From Heterostelium album PN500 (taxonomy: Eukaryota; Evosea; Eumycetozoa; Acytosteliales; Acytosteliaceae), in NCBI RefSeq assembly GCF_000004825.1, contig NW_008805067.1:372001-436000 (forward strand): a stretch of DNA of 64,000 bases, given 5' to 3'. The notes under the pieces are model-generated. The model saw nothing but the letters and a program-made list of their open reading frames with translations, was not told the DNA's origin and did not search any database. Each line of letters begins with the position of its first letter. The first letter of the stretch is position 1. Positions 23,361 through 35,113 of the stretch are shown here, piece by piece. The translations under genes were made by a program, and so were the position numbers.

Positions 23361-25412
23361 ATGAATATATATAGGGTGGTTTTATACCCACCAAAACTAG
23401 CGCATCTACTGGTTTTAATTTTGTTAGTTCTAAACAATAGTTATGTACAGTCATATGAATATAGTAGTAGCAGTAGCAGCATTAGCAGCAGTAGTAATAG
23501 TTTTAGTAAATCAAAAATCAATATAGAAGAGTATAGAGAGAGTTTAGAGCGATCAGGTGGAAAGAGAGATTTGGAAAGAGACATCGCAATAAATAAATAT
23601 TATATAGAACCAAATACTCTGGAGGATACAAAAGATTACAACATGACCTATGTAGATGTATTTTGGGTAGATATCTAAATTTTAAAGAATGATCAACTGA
23701 TATGTTTGATTGATCTATCATCAATTTCAGTCAGCTGATAATCAAAAAACGTACATGTTTTTTTTTTGATCATGTGATTAATTAATTTTTTTATAATATT
23801 ACTTTTTTTAGTATGGTGGTAAATATATTAATTGTCCATTTAATTGTACAGTGAATGCAACATCGTTTGCATGTTCTCCAGATGAAAATGGACAGACTCG
23901 TGGAGATTGGAACGATGGTAAACAAACTTTTCAGGATCCTCTGCCTGTCGGATCCACTCTGAAGGCGGTTGGCTTTGAGTTGTTGGGCACCTTCAATTGT
24001 GCCAGTGACAGTAGCGTGAAGACACAGCTGCTGATTCTGCTGCAGGGCGAAGAGATTGGAAATATATTTACAGTGAGCGCTGAATCCACTTGTATGTGCG
24101 CCAATTGCTATACGAATGTGACGATTCCTTCGTATCCGGTGATCGTTCCACTCTACAATTACAGTGGTATCAACATGTTGTCGATCAACGTCATGAAGAA
24201 CGGAATCTGTTTGTTCAACGTACGTACTTTTCTCTACTACTCGCTGCCAGCACCAATCACTACGGCAACTAGCAGCGCCACCGCCACAACCTCAACAGCA
24301 TCCACCTCGACAACTGGCGGTCTCACTACCACAGCTACCACTTCATCTGGACCATCGACAACAGGTGGAGGTAAAAATACACCCAAGGGTGGACTGACAA
24401 CGAAACAGTGGGCAATTATTGCATCATCGGTGACAGGTGGTGCGTTGGTATTCATTTTACTGTTTGTCTATGTAAGACAAAAAATTGCAAGAGTTGGTTA
24501 TGTCGAGCTGAAAGAAGGAAAGAACATAGATATAGGTGAGATTAAACTAGGTGAAAGAATAGGTAAAGGAAACTTTGGAGAGGTATTCAAAGGTCATTGG
24601 AGAGGTGCTGTCGTTGCAATTAAGAAACTTCCAGCACATAACATCACTGAAACAGTTATGAAAGAATTCCATAGAGAAATAGATTTAATGAAGTAAATAT
24701 TTAATATCAATTTGAAATAATAATAATAATAATATATACTAATGTTTATTCATTTATATTTTATAGAAATCTTAGACATCCAAATGTTATTCAATTTTTA
24801 GGATCATGTACAATTCCACCAAATATTTGTATTTGTACAGAATATATGCCAAAGGGATCACTCTATGGAATATTGCATGATCCATCCGTTGTGATTCAAT
24901 GGAGTCTGTTGAAAAAGATGTGTATGGATGCTGCCAAAGGTATTATTTATTTGCACAATTCGAATCCAGTGATTCTTCATCGTGATCTCAAATCACACAA
25001 TTTGTTGGTCGACGAAAACTTCAAGGTTAAAGTAGCAGATTTTGGATTGTCAACGATCGAACAGACAGCGACAATGACAGCATGTGGAACACCATGTTGG
25101 ACAGCACCAGAAGTTCTCAGAAATCAGAGATACACAGAGAAGGCCGATGTCTATTCATTTGGAATCGTTATGTGGGAGTGTGCTACTCGTTCCGATCCAT
25201 ATTCTGGCATGCCGCCATTCCAAGTTATATTTGCAGTTGGACGTGAAGGATTGCGACCTCCCATCCCTCGAAACTGTCCACCAGACTTTGTTGCCCTCAT
25301 GACCGATTGTTGGGCAGAGAATGCCGATTCAAGACCATCCATGGAGACTGTACTAAATAAATTGGAAGCCTTGGAAGTAACTGGTTGGCCAGATTTAGCT
25401 GTTCCAAGATAA
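23361..25412 (+). CDS. DrkA-type receptor kinase (TKL), tandem copy 1
   Basis: Three exons, 23361-23666, 23812-24692 and 24767-25412, give 610 aa. Residues ~1-31 are a signal peptide (HLLVLILLVLNNSYVQS). The ectodomain has paired cysteines (INCPFNCTV, CMCANCYTN) and RGDWNDGKQTFQDPLP, then a T/S/G-rich stalk. A single TM at ~302-323 (WAIIASSVTGGALVFILLFV) follows. The kinase domain (~345-600) has the Gly-loop GERIGKGNFGEVFKG, Lys in VVAIKKL, the catalytic loop HRDLKSHN, DFGLS, and the activation segment/APE GTPCWTAPE. These match the Dictyostelium DrkA-D/Vsk group of receptor-like TKL kinases. Ligand and substrates are unknown. The gene is followed by a tandem paralogue with nearly identical catalytic-domain DNA. 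Confidence 0.85.
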
Positions 25413-25423
25413 TATCATATCGA

Positions 25424-25455
<32 letters not shown>

Positions 25456-26482
25456 TAATAATAATAATCAAACAAGAAATAATAATACATTTTTATTTAT
25501 ATATAATGAAGTATTCCTTTTTTTACACCAGTCGACATAAACCAAAAAGAAAAGGATTTTTTCATTCGATTTCCCTTTCCATTCACTCATCTCATCTCAT
25601 TCAGATCGATAAAATCCAAACAACACAACTCAAAATCAATACTGTGAATATTTATAGCAAATATTCACAACTATTTATTTATTTTAATTAATCAATAATT
25701 ATAAATAACAAAACAAAAAAAAGTAGAAAAATCAATCTAATCAATAAATTGAATATTAGTGTTTTCATAACGATGATCAACATTAATTTTCTTTAACTAA
25801 TTAATTCAAATTTTATTTTATTTTTTCTGTGGTGTTGATTTACTTGCAACAATCTTGATGCCCAATGGTAACTCATTAAAATTATAATGGAACCAATGTT
25901 CGAATACCAAAAAGATGATCTCGACGAGAATTATACTTCTTTTTTCAAAAAATATCAGATAGAAAATTCTTTGTATTATTTTTCATTTGTTTCAGACAAA
26001 GAGTTTGTAAAGCCAAGCGATGCCCAAAAAAAAATCAAAAAAAACTCCAACCTTCACCAAAAAAAATGAAATGATTTTGAAGCCCTACAATATCGTTGAT
26101 ATTTTTCTTTTAAAAAAAACAAATTAATTATTTTTTTATTCTTTGCTGCTGGAGTCAAAGTTTTTTTAACTTTCGCGACTCACCAAAAAAAAAGTGAGGA
26201 AACCACATCCATTCTATCAACCAATCAATCCTGTTATTCAGTCAAATCTGTAATTCCATTACCACATTCTATTATCTATCTATATATATATATATCATAA
26301 AGTAATATCAATCGCGTTGTAAATTAGAATATGACAATTATTAAAGACTGAATAATAAGAGTTGTTGATCCCCCGAGAGTAGTGTAGTAGTGTTGCAAGC
26401 CACAGAAATAAAATAATAATAATAAATAAAAAAAAGATAAAGCAATAATAAAAATATATAAAAAAAAGATTAAAAAGAAAGA
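25413..26482. other. Intergenic region between the two kinase genes
   Basis: Starts with an (AAT)n tract, then AT-rich DNA. Small ORFs at 25506-25691 and 25887-26069 have random-looking K/N/F/S composition and no recognisable features. Nothing else supported. Confidence 0.5.
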
Positions 26483-28414
26483 ATGTTTATCAAATCTAAT
26501 CAATCATGTAGATTATTATTGATATTGATAATTAATTTCTTTATTCAATTTGAGATTTCATATTCAACGGCACTGTCATCACAATGGCACAGTCAAAGTT
26601 ATAGTATAGACAACAATAATAATAGTGGCAATAGTTATAGTGACGATAATTATAATTCAGCAGATGATCCCAATGTGGTAGTAATACAAGGTTTTAATGT
26701 AACTTTTATAGATTTATTTTGGGTATGAATAAGATTGATTGATCAATCAATTTTCAAGTTTTTTTATTTGAAAAAGTAAAAATAACTAATTTTTTTATCA
26801 ACAAAATTTATTATTTATTATACTTAAAACTATCTGATAGAGTGGTGGAGTTATTTACCCTGTTTGTGATACATGTACTATTGGTGTGAATGTCTCTTCA
26901 TATGCATGTAGTCCAGGAACATCGGTACGTGGTGAATGGAACGATGGATACAATAGTTTTAAAGACCCGATGCCAAACGGAGCGATCCTTCAGATGATTG
27001 GATTCTCGCTGTTTGGAACGTTTAATTGCGATGCCGACTCGGAGGATGCGGTCGTTCAACTCTATATCCAGACCGAACAGATTGGAAACGACACCAAGTT
27101 GCAAACCAATATTTTGGGTTGCTCGTGTGCCAATTGCATCACAAACATCACTATACCTGCGATCAATGTCACACATCCCAATTTATATAACAACAGCGGT
27201 GATAACTTATTCCAAATCGATGTAGAGGACAATGGAATCTGTTTGTACAAAATTAGAATTTATCTCTACTACACAATGTCGGTGTTGCCGAAAAACAACC
27301 GTCTCACCCCCACCCAGTGGATTATTATCGCCTCTTCAATTACCGGTGGAACTCTTATATTTATAGTTGGTTTTGTATTTATAAAGAAAAAAATTGGTAG
27401 AATGGGTTATAAAAGAATAAGAGGTAAGAATAGAAATATTTTATATAAACAATTAAGTTAACTAGATATTAATAATGTTTGATTTACATTTGTTTATAAA
27501 TATTTAGATGGAAAGAATATAGATATAGGAGAAGTTAGTTTAGGTGAAAGAATAGGTAAAGGAAACTTTGGAGAAGTATTCAAAGGTCATTGGAGAGGTG
27601 CTGTCGTTGCAATCAAGAAATTGCCAGCACATAATATTACAGATCATGTTTTGAAAGAATTCCACAGAGAAATAGAATTAATGAGGTAATTAATAGATCC
27701 GCATCATAATACATTACATTTTTATTAATGTTATTTATTATTATTTTAATATTTTATAGAAATCTTAGACATCCAAATGTTATTCAGTTTTTAGGATCAT
27801 GTACAATTCCACCAAATATTTGTATTTGTACAGAATATATGCCAAGAGGATCACTATATAGTATTTTACATGATCCAAAGATATCGTTATCTTGGGCATT
27901 GATTAGAAATATGTGTTTGGACGCAGTTAGGGGTATTATTTATTTGCACAATTCGAATCCAGTGATTCTTCATCGTGATCTCAAATCACACAATTTGTTG
28001 GTCGACGATAACTGGAAGGTGAAGGTGGCAGATTTTGGATTGTCAACGATCGAACAGACAGCGACAATGACAGCATGTGGAACACCATGTTGGACAGCAC
28101 CAGAAGTTCTCAGAAATCAGAGATACACAGAAAAGGCCGATGTCTATTCATTTGGAATCGTTATGTGGGAGTGTGCTACTCGTGCAGATCCCTATCATGG
28201 AATGCCGCCATTCCAAGTTATTTTTGCAGTTGGACGTGAAGGATTGCGACCTCCCGTACCAAAAGGACCGAAAGATTTCATTACCCTGATTAGCGATTGT
28301 TGGGCAGAGAATCCTGAAAAACGTCCATCCATGGAAAAGATTTTAGTTCGTCTGGAAATGATGGATCTACAATGGCCCGATGTTCAATTTAAAGGAAATA
28401 AGGTTATTAACTAA
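26483..28414 (+). CDS. DrkA-type receptor kinase (TKL), tandem copy 2
   Basis: Four exons, 26483-26722, 26841-27423, 27508-27685 and 27760-28414, give 551 aa. It has a signal peptide (LLLILIINFFIQFEISYSTA) and an ectodomain homologous to copy 1: FWSGGVIYPVCDTC, YACSPG, RGEWNDGYNSFKDPMP, CSCANCITNITIP, NGICLYKIRIYLYY. There is a shorter stalk and a TM at ~241-263 (WIIIASSITGGTLIFIVGFV). The kinase domain has GERIGKGNFGEVFKG, VVAIKKLP, HRDLKSHN, DFGLS and GTPCWTAPE, so all catalytic residues are intact. Compared with copy 1 there is one extra intron after the juxtamembrane segment. The stalk lacks the T/S repeats of copy 1. Role as a cell-surface serine/threonine or dual-specificity kinase is inferred from the family. 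Confidence 0.85.
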
Positions 28415-28848
28415 TTAATTAATTAATTTTATATTAATAAAAAAACAAATATATTGAAGTATTACGACAATAATGCTAATTAATGATAACCAGAGTTTTT
28501 TATTTTTAAAAACCGACATTATCATTGATAATAAAGAGATCTATATTACAGCATTGGAAATGAAAATGATTGGATAGTTGTTCTTTTGAATAGTCTTATT
28601 TGACAATTAAAGATTTGAACAATTTTAATATCTTTTTAAAGATATACAAATAATTCTATGTTTTTTTTTAGAATGTCAATTAAATAATTTTATTGACTGA
28701 TCTTCATATTAATCGAATTAAAACTAATTAATTATTAAATTTTTCATTTGTGTGTTGACACTTTTATTTTTAATTTATAATCTCAGGAGGAAGTTGTTTG
28801 TTTAATTTTTTTCATATGTTTAATTATTATTTTTTCAACCAATTATAA
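28415..28848. other. Intergenic region
   Basis: AT-rich spacer; no ORF or structured element recognised. Confidence 0.5.
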
Positions 28849-30621
28849 ATGAGAAGTGCAATACATAGAAGAGCTCACATTTTTAATAATAATAGTTATG
28901 AAAATGAAAATAATTATATTGATGAAAATGCTAATAATGCAAACTATACCAATGAATACACCAGTACAATAGATTATGGTGTTATACAATCTATTTTTAA
29001 TAATAATCACCAAATTCGGTTTATAGATTACAAAAAAGAGTTTACTAAATATATACCTATAGTCGATAGTAGAGTAATGAATTCATCAAACTCATTGACT
29101 ATCGGTAGAGAAGTAGTATGGGGTGTAGATGATACTTCGAAAACTCTAACAATGTTTTTCGACGATTGTAATCTTGAAATCAATAATAACAATAGTAATA
29201 ATAATAATATTAATAATAATAATAATAATAAAATATCACAACAACAACCACCTACTACCAATATAATTAACAAATCGATATGGTTTAAAGATCCATTAAG
29301 AACAGAGTGTATTGAAAATCAAGGATTCAATGTTTACTTTGATATAGTTAACAAAGGTGATCCAGAAGATAATACCAATTGTTTCACATTCATTATGCAT
29401 ATTACATCACATGTACCTAAAGATATTAAATTAGGGTTCACTAATATTATTTTTACACTTTACATTACATTTAATCGTGATATCAATAGTAATTGTTTTA
29501 ACATTACAATTAAATCATATCAGCAACAATCAAAAGAGATTGTTCACATTGATAGAACAATTGAATTGTTATTACCACAACATAATAATAATAATAATAA
29601 TAGCAGCAACTTAATTGAATCACATAGTGTCAATATTGTATATAATCCATTCATTAAAAATCTAACAATTCAACTTGATAAACAAACGGTTATCAATCAA
29701 TTACTTTCAATTCCAACAACAGCGACAACCAGTAACAACCAAAATACTCTATTTAATTATTTTGGATTTTCAATCAACTCTTTACCAACAAAGAAATTCT
29801 GTTTGAATAATGTAAATTTAGAACTTGGGAATGCGTGTCAACTTCAAGGTTATCCTTCAGAGATGGAAAATGCTGGTTTTGTCGTTGGAAATTACCAAGA
29901 TACTGTCTCAAGAGATCAGTTGATCAAACGATGTTTGGTCGGTGATATAGTTCTCAGAAGATATATAAAGAGCTTTCTACCGCTGATCTATTTGCATCCA
30001 AGTCAGATGGTCACTCTTGGCAATGCAAATTGGCAACGGAACTCCCTCCAACTGACTCCTCCTTTGAGATCGCAGATCGGTATTTGCTGGAGTAGAACCC
30101 GATTGAATATTGGATCTGGTTTCTTCTGCCGATTCAAGATGAGAATGGAGCTGAATGGTGGTGACGGATTGGCTTTCGTCATACAAAATGCTCCCGCTGG
30201 ATGTAATGCTATCGATTACAAACAGATGGGTGGCTATCTCGGCTACAATGACCTGCCCAACTCGCTGGCAATCGAATTCGATACCTATCGTAACAACGAC
30301 GAGCCAAACGACAGTCATGTCTCGATTCAATCAAGAGGTACTCTGCCAAATTCATCGAGACATCAATATAGTTTGGCTAATATCAGGGTAGACCAGCGGA
30401 TGAATAACGGTCGACAACACGATGTCATTATTTGTTATAATGGTGCATCTGGATCACTCGATATTGTAATCAACAACTACAGATTGACTACGGTACTAAA
30501 GGATTTAGGTCAATATCTTGGATTGCACAATGATAAACAAGCATTCGTTGGATTTACAGCATCAACTGGCGATGCCTATCAAAGCCATATCATTGAACAG
30601 TTTGAATTGTATAAATTATAA
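28849..30621 (+). CDS. Legume-lectin-like protein, paralogue 1
   Basis: Single exon, 590 aa, no signal peptide or TM. The N-terminal half is an unfamiliar module (YGVIQSIF, IRFIDYKKEF, KSIWFKDPLRTECIENQGF) interrupted by poly-N. A bridge resembling the paralogues follows (SRDQLIKRCLVGDIVLRRYI, KSFLPLIYLHPSQMVTLG). The C-terminal ~190 residues form an L-type (legume) lectin domain: GSGFFCRFKMRM, GGDGLAFVIQNAP, GGYLGYNDLPNSLAIEFDTY, NDSHVSIQS, HDVIICYNG, VGFTASTGDAYQSHIIEQFE. The GDGLAFVI, G-x-LGY, NSLAIEFDT and FTA-TG elements are the family hallmarks. A glycan-binding role is inferred; lack of a signal suggests a cytosolic or unconventionally secreted protein. The paralogue at 34988 and the pseudogene at 33686 share the whole layout. 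Confidence 0.8.
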   Translation: MRSAIHRRAHIFNNNSYENENNYIDENANNANYTNEYTSTIDYGVIQSIFNNNHQIRFIDYKKEFTKYIPIVDSRVMNSSNSLTIGREVVWGVDDTSKTLTMFFDDCNLEINNNNSNNNNINNNNNNKISQQQPPTTNIINKSIWFKDPLRTECIENQGFNVYFDIVNKGDPEDNTNCFTFIMHITSHVPKDIKLGFTNIIFTLYITFNRDINSNCFNITIKSYQQQSKEIVHIDRTIELLLPQHNNNNNNSSNLIESHSVNIVYNPFIKNLTIQLDKQTVINQLLSIPTTATTSNNQNTLFNYFGFSINSLPTKKFCLNNVNLELGNACQLQGYPSEMENAGFVVGNYQDTVSRDQLIKRCLVGDIVLRRYIKSFLPLIYLHPSQMVTLGNANWQRNSLQLTPPLRSQIGICWSRTRLNIGSGFFCRFKMRMELNGGDGLAFVIQNAPAGCNAIDYKQMGGYLGYNDLPNSLAIEFDTYRNNDEPNDSHVSIQSRGTLPNSSRHQYSLANIRVDQRMNNGRQHDVIICYNGASGSLDIVINNYRLTTVLKDLGQYLGLHNDKQAFVGFTASTGDAYQSHIIEQFELYKL

Positions 30622-31736
30622 AACACCACAACAACTGATAATATAAAATAAATTTTTATTATTTTTAATTGATTTCTTTTTATTGGTTTACCACTTTCCA
30701 GAATGTATATTTGTGGTAGTTTTTTGAAGTGGATTCATCTTTTATAATTATTAATCAAACTATTGAACATGATAATTCTAGACTACGAACATATATATCA
30801 CTTAATTCCTTAAATTAAGAAATAAAATCAAAAAATATTTTCACTAACTCAAACAATCCCCTCTAAGTACAAAGAAGCAATCTGGTAGATTATAGAATAT
30901 ATAAAATTTGATCAAAATATACTAATATTTTGGTTCTAAAGGACTCACCTTTCCAGAATTCATTTGTCAACTTTTTAATAATGAATTTAATTAATTTTCT
31001 TAGATGTTTGAGAATAAAAAATCACAAATATCATTCAGCATCTATATTATTGTAAGGTAAAAAACCTTTTTTTTGGATCTATTTGGGAGTTTGGTAAACC
31101 AATGAGGCATACCTATGGAGAACGAGGTTTGTTATATATTACCTTTGGAATTTTCTTGGTAACACCAAGATTGGACAATTCCGAGTTCAAATATTCAAAG
31201 CTGATGGACCTGCATCCATTACCAATCAAATCTACCTCAAAAATCTAATCAGCTTCTCCATTGTTTCATCTACAATAAGTAATTCTGACCCAAAATCCAG
31301 GTTTTACAGTTTTCAATTTCTACAACTTTGAAAAAGGTTTCACAGAGTCATGGTTCGATTTACCGTCTGCATGCTCCTGACAATAGGTAGTATCGATTTC
31401 AAGTTTGATTGCTCCACATCATACCAATATTTAAAAGGATTCTATTAAACCAATAGAATATTTAATGTAATTGTTAATAATAATAAATTATTTTTAATAA
31501 TTCACACCCAAAAAAACAATATTTTATTTTTCAGAACAATTTAATGAAATTCCTTTGGAATTTTTGTTGAAACTAAACTGAAATTCCCTTATATACAAGC
31601 AATTGATAAATTATTGTTTTTTTAATAGTTTCTAATGATATCATTGTAATCTGAATATGTAATCTCTCGAATCATATAAATCACCTATTCATCAATATTT
31701 TATTATCAATCTAGAGTATTTATTTATTTATTAATT
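30622..31736. other. Intergenic with possible extracellular-protein relic
   Basis: 1.1 kb. About 31125-31450 is less AT-rich and gives broken coding-like frames, for example NTKIGQFRVQIFKADGPASI and, in another frame, EKGFTESWFDLPSACS. They are interrupted by stops and frame changes. It looks like a decayed exon of an extracellular-domain protein but no family can be named. The rest is AT-rich spacer and the promoter of the ankyrin gene. Confidence 0.3.
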
Positions 31737-33518
31737 ATGAATAAAGTGTATATTGGTCGTATATTAAGCTCATCTGTTATAAGAAATTTAATATTTAGAG
31801 ATATTAAAGAGATTAATGATACACTTGATCGAAATCTTAATAGATATACATGGAAAGATCTAGGTTGTTTCCCTACTCAACTTCTCAAATATAACTATAT
31901 AGAGAGATACAAAGGGATATTGACACATCTGTTGAATGGTGGAGAAGCAAATTACAAAGTGGTCGATTATCAGTTGGATTTCATATCGCTCTACATTCGA
32001 TCTCTTGAAACTGTTGCCGCACTTGGAAATCTACATCTACTGCAGTTCTTGCTTCCATTGTTAAGACCACCAATCATTGAAAGAAAGATAGATCTAAAGA
32101 TAGTTCTGACAAAGGCAATCAAACATGGGCATCTCTCAATAGTTCAGTTCCTTCACGATCAAAATATTGATAACCTATTCACCCCGGAAACAATGAATTT
32201 TGCTTCTTCTACTGGCCGACTAGATATTGTCAAGTTTTTGAATGAGAATAGAAGTGAAGGATGCACTAGAGATGCTATGGACAGTGCTGCGATCAATGGC
32301 CATCTCCATATCGTAAAGTATCTCCACTTTAATAGAAGTGAAGGATGTACGACCAATGCAATCGATTGTGTTAAAGATTTGGATACTCTTGTATTTCTTC
32401 ATAACAATCGTAGCGAAGGATGTACTGGTTTGGCAATTGACTTTGCTTCAAGAGATGGCAAGTTCGAGGTGGTCCAGTTTCTCAATGAAAATCGAAGTGA
32501 AGGTTGTTCTGAAGATGCAATCAACATGGCTGCTAACTATTCACACTTTGATATTGTAAACTATCTTCTCGATCACCGACAAGAAGGTTGTAATGAAAGA
32601 GCATTAATATCAACCGCCAAGAATGGTAATCTCGAGACACTAAAGAAACTGCGATCTAAAGTAAACCTTTTCGATGGCTCTCAAGATATTCTGGACAGAG
32701 CTACCAGTCTCGCGGGAAACTTACCGGTTGTCAGATACTTGCATGAACATACATTAAGTGGCTGTTCTACTGCTGCAATGGACGTGGCTGTAATGTATCA
32801 AAATCATGATATTGTTAGATTCTTGCATGAGAATAGAAGTGAAGGATGTTCAAAGCGCGCTATGATCTATGCGATTCAAAACAACGATATGGAGATGGTT
32901 AGATTTCTCAATGAGAATCGAACGGAAGCTGCATCTACCGAAATGTTTAAAGATACTGCAATCACTATCAGTTATGAGATGTTCGAGTATCTTATCAACC
33001 AAACAAACATTCCTCTCCCAAGTCATTTAGTGGATCGCTTTGCTGGCAATAAGAGTGATCAAATTCTCAGTTGGTTACTATCGAATAAGAAAGAAGAATT
33101 CACATCGGATGCATACCTGTATGCAATTAAAAATAACAAAACGCTATCAAGGGTTATTTGGTTAAAGAACAATCTACCAGATCTAAAGTTTGCTGACTGT
33201 ATTATTGATTTTGCAGCAACCTATGGAGCAACACTGGATATTGTTCAATATCTGCATGAAAATGGTGGTGATTCTACCAAAGATGCTATGGATGAAGCTA
33301 GTAGACTCAATCATCTTTCTATACTCGAGTTTCTCCATAACAATAGAACAGAAGGTTGTTCTGGAGAAGCCATAGCAAAAGCAATTAAGAATGGTAACAT
33401 ATCAATCCTTAAATTCATTCACAACAATCTACAAGATAGAGCACCCGACATATATAAACAATCTTTATATTATGCCTATCCAGAGAGATTAAAATATATT
33501 GAAATATATAACTTGTAA
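31737..33518 (+). CDS. Ankyrin-repeat protein with ENRSEGC-type repeats
   Basis: Single exon, 593 aa. An N-terminal ~60 residues (VIRNLIFRDIKEINDTLDR, YTWKDLGCFPTQLLKYNYIE) may be a degenerate F-box-like region. The rest is a run of about 12 repeats of 31-34 residues of the form A-x-x-GH-x-x-IV-x-FLHENRSEGC-x-x-AM/ID. This is the dictyostelid and giant-virus style of ankyrin repeat, where the hairpin loop carries a fixed N-R-S/T-E-G-C sequence. Several repeats are almost identical, suggesting recent intragenic duplication. No enzyme domain, TM or signal peptide. Likely a protein-interaction adaptor. It sits between lectin paralogues without apparent functional link. Confidence 0.85.
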   Translation: MNKVYIGRILSSSVIRNLIFRDIKEINDTLDRNLNRYTWKDLGCFPTQLLKYNYIERYKGILTHLLNGGEANYKVVDYQLDFISLYIRSLETVAALGNLHLLQFLLPLLRPPIIERKIDLKIVLTKAIKHGHLSIVQFLHDQNIDNLFTPETMNFASSTGRLDIVKFLNENRSEGCTRDAMDSAAINGHLHIVKYLHFNRSEGCTTNAIDCVKDLDTLVFLHNNRSEGCTGLAIDFASRDGKFEVVQFLNENRSEGCSEDAINMAANYSHFDIVNYLLDHRQEGCNERALISTAKNGNLETLKKLRSKVNLFDGSQDILDRATSLAGNLPVVRYLHEHTLSGCSTAAMDVAVMYQNHDIVRFLHENRSEGCSKRAMIYAIQNNDMEMVRFLNENRTEAASTEMFKDTAITISYEMFEYLINQTNIPLPSHLVDRFAGNKSDQILSWLLSNKKEEFTSDAYLYAIKNNKTLSRVIWLKNNLPDLKFADCIIDFAATYGATLDIVQYLHENGGDSTKDAMDEASRLNHLSILEFLHNNRTEGCSGEAIAKAIKNGNISILKFIHNNLQDRAPDIYKQSLYYAYPERLKYIEIYNL

Positions 33519-33685
33519 TTTAATAAACCAGGGAAAATAGTTAATTTGTTTTATCGGAACTGGTCACCACACATTCTCTTTTAAATTTTACAAAAGATTA
33601 TTTTAAACAGAATCATCCTTTATAATATTCTTTGAATGCATTAAGATTTATAATCTAAATTAAAAAGATAAAACCACTTCTACAA
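33519..33685. other. Short spacer before lectin pseudogene
   Basis: AT-rich spacer; no coding content. Confidence 0.4.
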
Positions 33686-34650
33686 AAAATAATAATAATA
33701 ATAATCAAAACTACTAGGTAATTGAGGACATTTCAAAGAATAATAATAATAATAAGAATTAGTATGAAATCAAAGGAAATTATACAAGTATTATAAATAG
33801 AAGAGTTGTAGAATCAATCTTTGAGGAAAGAGTTTTTAGTGGTTAAAAAAAGATTATACTCCACAATACTTTAATCAGAGACTTGGTGAGCACAATTCAT
33901 TTATTGTTGGCGGTGGTAAAGAAATTGAAATATGTTCCAAGGTTGAAAGCGTTTTGAAATTAATATGGTTTAAAGATTATATTCAAACTGAAACCTTCAT
34001 TAAACAAGGATTCAAAATTATTTTTCCTTTGGATTTTCCAAACTTTAAATCTAAACCTAAATGACAACTTGATTACTCAATTTCCTTTAGATTTTACTCT
34101 GGCCAAATCCCAAGAAAGCCATTTATTTAGTTATTTTGGTCTTGTTACCAAATGTTCTACTAAAACGACTTTTGATGATATTGAACTATCTTTGTTCAAT
34201 CAAGTGGAACCGAAAGATCAAGTTTCCGAGGTACAAGAAGAGTTGACAACCTTTGAAAAAGATCAAGACCACAGTACACCTTCTTCACGAAACCAATTAA
34301 TCAAGAAATGTTTGGTTAGAAACATGATTCTTAGAAGGACTATCAAGAGTTATCTGCCATTGATATATCTACACTCTGATCCTATGCTAACAGAAAGATA
34401 TTCATTGGACTATAAAAATGTTGCATCGATGAACAAAGGTAAAGCCCATGATGTAATCATCAGATATAGCGAATCATCTTCACGACTTGAAGTACTTGTA
34501 GATTCTGCATTGGTATCAACCAACGATAACGTCAATCTATCGAAATTCATTGGATTGGAAATAATTTAGCACATGTTGGATTCACTGCTGCAACTGGTGG
34601 ATCATCACAATCACATTTCGTTGAACAATTTGAAATCTATAGATTATAAA
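33686..34650 (+). pseudogene. Decayed legume-lectin-like gene (copy of 34988-36667)
   Basis: Colinear with the intact gene at 34988. The matching segments are the (AAT)n and EDF-like start, NYTSIINRRVVESIF, the SIWF/RTETI segment, the LNLNDNLITQ segment, NQLIKKCLVRNMILRR, and the last ~200 bp. It is broken by an early in-frame TAA after the ESIFE equivalent and by an internal deletion of ~245 bp (equivalent to about 35462-35707). A second deletion of ~340 bp (about 36071-36411) removes most of the lectin domain. A 1-nt loss in GGATTGGAA(G)AT near 34560 also brings TAG into frame. An ORF at 34069-34569 survives by chance between lesions. High similarity to the intact copy indicates recent duplication followed by decay. 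Confidence 0.85.
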
Positions 34651-34987
34651 ATATTTATATATACAAATAATAAATTAATTTATTAAAGTTACTTTTCAAT
34701 CTTGTTTGATTCTTTTTGGAATTGAGTCTGGAAAATAAAAAATTTATTAAGATTTTATTCTGGATCTTTAGTAATTTTCCTTTATTAAACGAGAATAAAG
34801 TTTTAATATTTTTTCAATTAACAGCCTGGGAGCCATACCAAAACTTTTTTTTTTATGATAAAATTTACCAGGGAAAAGCAACATGTTTGATTCCCTCATT
34901 TGATGTCAGTTTTGTTTTTTTAAAACAATTTTAATATATGTTTTTAAAACAAAACTGACTTTAATAATATAACATTATAGATATAAA

Positions 34988-35047
34988 ATGTTTAAGAATC
35001 TATTTAAAAAGAAAACAACTACCACTACTACCAACAACAACAACAAC

Positions 35048-35113
<66 letters not shown>

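Noticed and set aside
25506-26069. Two short ORFs between the kinase genes
   Set aside because: No domain, no signal peptide, composition like non-coding DNA.
34069-34569. 166-aa ORF as an independent lectin-like gene
   Set aside because: It is an internal stretch of a pseudogene, begins mid-domain and ends at a frameshift stop, and its lectin core is deleted.
35038-35112. Long (AAT)n array as a possible CRISPR-like or satellite array
   Set aside because: A simple trinucleotide microsatellite in frame, encoding poly-N; common in dictyostelid genes.
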